From Bacteroidetes bacterium GWF2_43_63 (GTDB taxonomy: Bacteria > Bacteroidota > Bacteroidia > Bacteroidales > DTU049), in assembly GCA_001769275.1 (NCBI GenBank), contig MEOQ01000028.1, forward strand, positions 57,986 to 121,985: DNA of 64,000 nucleotides, read 5' to 3'. This document shows positions 60,601 through 64,000 of this stretch, piece by piece (position 1 is the stretch's first letter; each line of letters begins with the position of its first letter). The notes under the pieces were generated by a model that saw only the letters and a program-made list of their open reading frames with translations, was not told the DNA's origin and ran no database searches. Both the position numbers and the translations under genes were made by a program.

Positions 60601-61978
60601 TGACAAAAACATCCTCAAGACTGTAGCGGGTTTCACCATCAAAGCGCAGATGAATTTTCTCTTTGTCTTTCTTTCGCTCCACTTTTCCGTTGACCTTTTT
60701 CAACTCTTCTGCATTCTCTACATCCATGTATTCTTCGCGGACTTCGGTAATTGAGAAAATAGCAGCGTCTGTTGCGAAATCGGAAATCGCTGTAATAATT
60801 GGCCGTTCCTTTTCATCCGGATTGGTCACGGTGAGCAGGATTGGCTTCGCTTGTGCAATGGCTTCTTTGTGGGCAGTGTAAATATCTTCGCCCCATTGTT
60901 CCAGAATCGTTTCTTTGTCTGCTTCGAGCTGTAGCTCGCGATCGTACATGTTTCCAAAAGTGTACACGGGATTGGGAACAAATTCGCCGCCCATGTAAAA
61001 CAATGCTTTTTTGCGGACGAGATCCGACAATTCATCGGCATTGGCTGCTACTGCTGTTTTCTCCAGTTTGCAGGAACGGGCAGAAACATAATACAATCCG
61101 TCATCGCTGCGAAAAATGAAATAGTTATCGCCTTCGGCGTATGAATGTGTTTTGATGTACTTGCCGAGTACGGCTCCCTTTGCGGCGTTTTTGATATCAC
61201 GAAAATGATTGTCTTTTAAAGTCACATTTTCGGTTGCCACTACATTTTCAACCATGTTGCCGCCTTTGATGTAATAGCGCTCCCAGCCCTTCATCTCAAT
61301 TCCAAGCGAACGCTTGTACCATACCCAGGCTTTGATTTCTTCGAAAGAAATTCCTTTGTTGTATTTGGCAATGACATCATCAAAGCTCATTTTCTTAGAG
61401 GCAGAGCCAAGCCCGTTCATTCCTTTCGCATCCTGCATAATTTTGAGAATTTTGTCGCTGTTGGCGAGAATGATGCTGATCATGGCCGGACTGAGATAGC
61501 CCAGACTTTCGCTTGCCGATATTCCATTGAGGTAGCCCATGGCTGTATTTTTTTGATCGTTGAGAAATTGTAATTCTGTTTCAAGTGCCAGCGCTTCGAG
61601 TTCGAGCATTGATGCGCCGTTGCCTCTGATCGCGTTAATGATTTCTTCTTTCGTTCCTTTCACGGTGATCGGAAATTCGATGCTGGTTGTCACTACTTCT
61701 TTTCCGCCAATTTTTTCCGGATACATAACAAACCAGGTGTTGAACGAAGTGATTTCGGTAAATGAAAGCGGCTCGTTGAGCGCAAAGCCGAGTTTGAATT
61801 CGTAATCGAAAATTGTTTTGAATTTTTCTTCCAACGCCTCCGGAATCAAACCATTTCTTAGCAGAGCCCGGTCTTTCTTGTCGCCGGTGTCAGCGGGCAA
61901 CTCTTCCAGCAATTTTCTAATTGCCGCAATCCGTGCTCTGTACCACGATGGGTTGATATGTTCCGGAGAGGCCAACAT
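57632..61978 (-). CDS. Very large SF2 helicase of the mobile element
   Basis: The 1448-residue protein has helicase motifs in order: FDVGVGKTACA (Walker A Lys593), DEAHR (750-754), LLTATPFSNSP, and in the second lobe TATIREGIDLQKRG with RQLEGRIWRQGN. This is the SNF2-like/DEAD family usually found next to an adenine methylase in phages, plasmids and conjugative elements, comparable to DarB-type proteins but without a fused methylase. The C-terminal 250 residues form long coiled coils. The short motif ELEALALETEL (126-136) recurs as ELEAMALEIEL at 1433-1443 near the C-terminus. Its start overlaps the RadC stop (TAATG). Confidence 0.85.
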   Translation of the reverse strand: MLASPEHINPSWYRARIAAIRKLLEELPADTGDKKDRALLRNGLIPEALEEKFKTIFDYEFKLGFALNEPLSFTEITSFNTWFVMYPEKIGGKEVVTTSIEFPITVKGTKEEIINAIRGNGASMLELEALALETELQFLNDQKNTAMGYLNGISASESLGYLSPAMISIILANSDKILKIMQDAKGMNGLGSASKKMSFDDVIAKYNKGISFEEIKAWVWYKRSLGIEMKGWERYYIKGGNMVENVVATENVTLKDNHFRDIKNAAKGAVLGKYIKTHSYAEGDNYFIFRSDDGLYYVSARSCKLEKTAVAANADELSDLVRKKALFYMGGEFVPNPVYTFGNMYDRELQLEADKETILEQWGEDIYTAHKEAIAQAKPILLTVTNPDEKERPIITAISDFATDAAIFSITEVREEYMDVENAEELKKVNGKVERKKDKEKIHLRFDGETRYSLEDVFVKWLFTLNSDADFEKSSAIDIADYYIANRPLRDDKMSKEEKAELKANARIEGEKLFSKFLHEVLTAKDQEKLDYSWNRLYNGQSDISYQKVPIGFECSATFKSGILQLTDIQREGIAFMEVMGSGINSFDVGVGKTACAIATLANFIYSGKCKRPIIVVPKPTYKKWINEIFGFEDKKSGEFVSGILSHTGIQLNDWYNLGTDVVKRINLNKPVPEKSITVVTYEGFRKLGFGNSVSDELFVELVNILGQSREKSARDKEIEYQKFREMIGVGLKDTVADVDIVGFDYVVIDEAHRCKNVFSNVKADEDGNKRYNIQSATSETGQKAFLILNYIQRKYGRNTMLLTATPFSNSPLEIYSMLSLVAYESLNKSGIYNIDTFFDLFVLPTVEWTANYKEEIVEKEVIKSFTNRRILQKLIYNHILYKTGEEAGVKRPKKINLPMLYDAVSGNRERLIQEKQVLTYINMTPRQRENQNKIVSLAKNSTQGKLDMGNLFRALAYSLDNALSPFILNGSPENYKEFIDESPKIKYVTECIRSVKEWHEQRGEPVSGQVIYMNRGKQFFPLIKQYLEEDIGFKKGLLFDKTKIDEVEIISSEINDTRKETVKEAFLEGVVKVILGTATIREGIDLQKRGTVMYDCYPEWNPTDIRQLEGRIWRQGNKFAYVRIVMPLIQDSMDVFVFQKLEEKTSRINDIWFKGDRGNVLDLESLDPEEIKLALITDVDRLVRMFFDQEKEQLNREYARANRALVMIEEIRNDISEYNNYRTESLNAIRRFYENLINSEHFENAAAAEPDFEQSQKAKTYKKAKELKEEIEELLNASAFEDKDVLSVGRKIEYSYSTLRIYFDKAWHLKYFKEYVSKVRKTERTILKPKGFSIDSDLSKVLETYTLEKQAIQKKAELYKGENSSERWKSLRQEIEDKKSALQVEGRTAQDRAGEFARLNYLLEYKADDIPVTEPQMAPDTPSLAPFMSELELEAMALEIELDLLTI

Positions 61979-62742
61979 TATTCAAGATTGTTTTCGGTTT
62001 CAAGCATTGGAATGATGGCTGCTGGCACCAGATGCTGATTCACGACCCGGCAAATAATCTGTTCTTCAATTTTCGCATAGCCCGCTTTAGTCTGAATTCT
62101 TTCCCACACGTACGGGCTATTGGCCCTGGTAACTTTTTTCAGCTGGTTCAGAATTTCTTCGCGAATTTCTTTTTCCACTTTTGATGTTTCTTTGCCTGAT
62201 GCGCCTGACAATGACAGATCTCCGTTGTCCATAAATGAATAATAGTCGTTTCTGGTTGCAATGATGTGATCCAGGACAACGATGTCAAAGTATTTGAAAG
62301 CCGTTTTGATTTTCTTGGTCAGCTCTTTGTCCTGCGGGCTGGGTTCTGTGTTTCCCGATGGATGATTGTGCGACAGAATAACACCCTTAGCCAGAATTTT
62401 CAGACCAACGGCCACAATCATTTCAATATCGACCTGGGTAGAATTGATGGTCCCTTTTGTGTGCCGGTAATAGCCAATGACCTTGTTTGAGTGGTTCATG
62501 TACAGCAACACAAAATGTTCCTGAATTTCAACACCTTCGAAAATGACTTCCTTGACAAACTGGTATGCATCGCGCGAAGACATGATGCGGGAAAAGATAA
62601 GGCGCTCTTCTTTAAAAGTGAGATCAACTTCCTTGACACGAAAATCTTTTTCAATGTCTTTGATTTGTTTGTCCAGATCGGACAATTCAGTGCCGTTGAA
62701 AATAAACATCGGCTGCGGCTGTGGAATTTTGTACTCTTTCAT
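61978..62742 (-). CDS. RadC/JAB-domain protein
   Basis: The 254-residue protein has a JAB/JAMM metalloprotease-like domain (about 50-165) with H125-N-H127-P-S-G and PSPQD138, and E75 in IQEHFVLLYMN, so the zinc set is complete. The helix-hairpin-helix N-terminus of chromosomal RadC is missing and replaced by about 45 other residues. RadC-like genes are hallmarks of mobile elements, and an anti-restriction or repair role is often proposed but not proven. The C-terminal 75 residues are specific to this group. It is coupled to the helicase start and follows the methylase stop by one base. Confidence 0.85.
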   Translation of the reverse strand: MKEYKIPQPQPMFIFNGTELSDLDKQIKDIEKDFRVKEVDLTFKEERLIFSRIMSSRDAYQFVKEVIFEGVEIQEHFVLLYMNHSNKVIGYYRHTKGTINSTQVDIEMIVAVGLKILAKGVILSHNHPSGNTEPSPQDKELTKKIKTAFKYFDIVVLDHIIATRNDYYSFMDNGDLSLSGASGKETSKVEKEIREEILNQLKKVTRANSPYVWERIQTKAGYAKIEEQIICRVVNQHLVPAAIIPMLETENNLE

Positions 62743-62743
62743 G

Positions 62744-63517
62744 TTACTTGCGTTTTAAAACAATGATGTCGGTCGGAACTTCTGTAAACCTGAATACGGG
62801 CGGCAAACGATATGCATCCACCAGATCGGCCAACTGTCCGATGCTGTCTTTTTCGTGGTTGTATGAAATCCCGTTTCTCAGAAAATTACTGGACGTGATA
62901 AAGACCAACAGCCCGCCAGGTTTTAGCAGTTTCAGGCTGTAATACATAAAAAACAGCTCTATCTGCTGCATTTTGGGCGAGGCAAAATAAGAGCTGTATT
63001 TGTTTTTATGTTTGCCATACGGAGGATTTCCAATGACCATGGAGAAGGGATAATCTTCGAGCCAGGTGATCTGCTGGCCTTTGAGTTTGCTTGTAAATCG
63101 CGGGGCTTGCAAAAAGGCCGTTTCAAAATATCCGGTGTGAATTTGTGCTTCCGGGTATGTGATCTGGCAGATCCTTGCCGAAACAGGATTGATTTCAAAG
63201 CCCGTGACGCGTGATTTGTCCGGCGCCGGGGCAACCATCCGCCCGATGGCTATTCCAGGCTCCAGAATGCTTCCTTTTGCGTCAAACCCGTATCGAAATG
63301 CCAGTTCCCACATCAGCTCAACGATGTAATCCGGCGTAAAAAACTCATATAGCACCCCTTCACCGCTTGCTCCCTTGCTTCCCTGACCGCCCGAACCCTC
63401 GTATTGCTGAATAAAGGCAATATCATCCGCAGAAAAAGCTTCGCCCTTCGCATCTTTCTCCCGGATGAAATTCTCGATCTGCTTATTCAGCTCATATTGG
63501 TTTACGGACTTTGACAT
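62744..63517 (-). CDS. Adenine-specific DNA methyltransferase of the element
   Basis: The 257-residue methylase has motif I LEPGIAIGRMV (85-95), GFEINPVSARIC for SAM binding, and catalytic NPPY (164-167) in MVIGNPPYGKHK, placing it among adenine-N6 enzymes. The block YEFFTPDYIVELMWELA resembles the N-terminus of type I/II methylases. It is short and has no target-recognition domain, so it may act with the adjacent helicase. Such methylases protect mobile elements from host restriction. It is a tight operon member, 10 bases after the amidase gene and 1 base before radC. Confidence 0.85.
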   Translation of the reverse strand: MSKSVNQYELNKQIENFIREKDAKGEAFSADDIAFIQQYEGSGGQGSKGASGEGVLYEFFTPDYIVELMWELAFRYGFDAKGSILEPGIAIGRMVAPAPDKSRVTGFEINPVSARICQITYPEAQIHTGYFETAFLQAPRFTSKLKGQQITWLEDYPFSMVIGNPPYGKHKNKYSSYFASPKMQQIELFFMYYSLKLLKPGGLLVFITSSNFLRNGISYNHEKDSIGQLADLVDAYRLPPVFRFTEVPTDIIVLKRK

Positions 63518-63527
63518 TTTCTGATGC

Positions 63528-63980
63528 TTAGATTTTTTTCAGATCCATCATATTTCCCGGGCATTCCGTTGCCGCCAGGTCTCGATGACCTTTCACAACG
63601 AGTTCTTTGCCGACTGTTGATTTCACATGCTTGATTACTCCTCTGAGAGAGTCCATCTGCAGCGGTGTCGGCGGGTGTTTGGAAAGGTGGCCGATCAGGC
63701 AAATTCCGACATAGGTGGTGTTGTAATATCCCACATGGTAGCTGATGGATTCCAGATCGTTGGTTTGGTTGACCGTTCCGTCGGGTGAGATAACGAAATG
63801 ATAACCGATGCCCGGCCAGCCACGCGAAATGTGATAATTGGCAATGGCTGTTGGAGTTCCGGAATCTGCTGCGCTGTGATGGACCACAATGCCGGTGATT
63901 GAACTGAGTGTTCTTCTTTTGTACGCACCTTTCCCCTTCGGGAGAGATGCAACGATGTTGTCGATTTTGATTGTTGTCAT
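63528..63980 (-). CDS. N-acetylmuramoyl-L-alanine amidase (T7 lysozyme-like)
   Basis: The 150-residue Amidase_2/PGRP enzyme splits the bond between muramic acid and the peptide stem. The zinc ligands are visible as H34 in GIVVHHSA, H132 in VVKGHRDL and C140 in ATECPG, exactly as in T7 lysozyme, and the GIGYHFVISPDGTVNQ strand is canonical. It has no signal peptide, as is usual for phage-type enzymes that need a holin or another route. An unusually strong AGGAGG lies eight bases before the ATG. It is the first visible gene of the minus-strand operon, which may begin beyond the window. Confidence 0.88.
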   Translation of the reverse strand: MTTIKIDNIVASLPKGKGAYKRRTLSSITGIVVHHSAADSGTPTAIANYHISRGWPGIGYHFVISPDGTVNQTNDLESISYHVGYYNTTYVGICLIGHLSKHPPTPLQMDSLRGVIKHVKSTVGKELVVKGHRDLAATECPGNMMDLKKI

Positions 63981-64000
63981 AGTTCCTCCTATTGCAAGGG

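Larger units (their letters stand above)
23995..64000. mobile_element. Putative integrated element (continues past the window)
   Basis: It begins at a partial tRNA-Ser 3' end. It contains an RteC-like gene and an excisionase-type helix-turn-helix gene at the left, an AT-rich defence island in the middle, and at the right a tightly packed minus-strand operon of mobile-element type (RadC/JAB, adenine methylase, giant helicase, RecA-like ATPase, amidase). No integrase, relaxase or Tra genes fall within the window, so the class (conjugative, mobilisable or phage-like) is open. It is also possible that the right part is a second, separate element. Confidence 0.5.

Noticed and set aside
61978..62742. 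Chromosomal DNA-repair RadC
   Set aside because: The N-terminal helix-hairpin-helix region is missing and the gene sits in a mobile-element operon, so it is better called a RadC/JAB element protein.

Overview
The window looks like a piece of a Bacteroidota chromosome. The support is direct: TAnnTTTG-type -7 promoter boxes, weak Shine-Dalgarno sites, a gliding/type IX C-terminal sorting domain, a DUF2851 protein, a TonB-C protein, many short secreted or lipoprotein hypotheticals, and RteC/helix-turn-helix genes of the kind carried by Bacteroidota integrative elements. No rRNA, intact tRNA or CRISPR array was found.

Positions 1 to about 23,960 are ordinary chromosome. They hold an outer-membrane protein with an Amt ammonium transporter, a LuxR-type response regulator with a HisKA_3 histidine kinase, several secreted hypotheticals including an M15 peptidase lipoprotein, an aldehyde dehydrogenase, an ABC-2 exporter pair, an acyl-ACP thioesterase, an NSS sodium symporter with a tiny membrane partner, DUF2851, TonB-C, an acyl-CoA carboxyltransferase with a biotin carrier protein, helix-hairpin-helix, CHU_C and coiled-coil genes. 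Three families of non-coding repeats sit between these genes.

At 23,969-23,994 lies only the 3' end of a tRNA-Ser-like gene (minus strand), still followed by its terminator. To its right is mobile-element material that runs to the window edge. I read this as the junction of an integrated element whose integrase and far end lie outside the window. The element starts with an RteC-like gene and a helix-turn-helix gene. It ends in the window with a minus-strand operon (amidase, adenine methylase, RadC/JAB, giant SF2 helicase, RecA-like ATPase).

Between these parts, about 26.3-56.1 kb, is an AT-rich defence island. In order it has: a WYL regulator; an adenine methylase fused to histidine-kinase domains; a receiver protein with a cold-shock-like C-terminus; HsdR, HsdM and HsdS; a HEXXH protein; three PD-(D/E)XK proteins including Mrr; a CBS/HEPN-like gene with an unknown partner; a nucleotidyltransferase-DEDDh exonuclease fusion; a Kiwa pair (KwaA/KwaB); an AbiE-like pair with two palindromic operators; an H1-like basic protein and two zinc-ribbon proteins; an unknown gene paired with a trypsin-like protease; a SPARTA pair (TIR-APAZ and short Argonaute); and a stand-alone PD-(D/E)XK nuclease. 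A 106-bp direct repeat lies upstream of both the Kiwa and the protease cassettes, and IS21-like end repeats are scattered between modules.

The best candidate for an undescribed system is the methylase-kinase fusion and its adjacent receiver/cold-shock protein (27,517-31,145). They are co-transcribed with a type I restriction-modification system and suggest a phosphorelay tied to DNA modification or restriction. All functions are inferred from sequence motifs read by eye; no database search was run.
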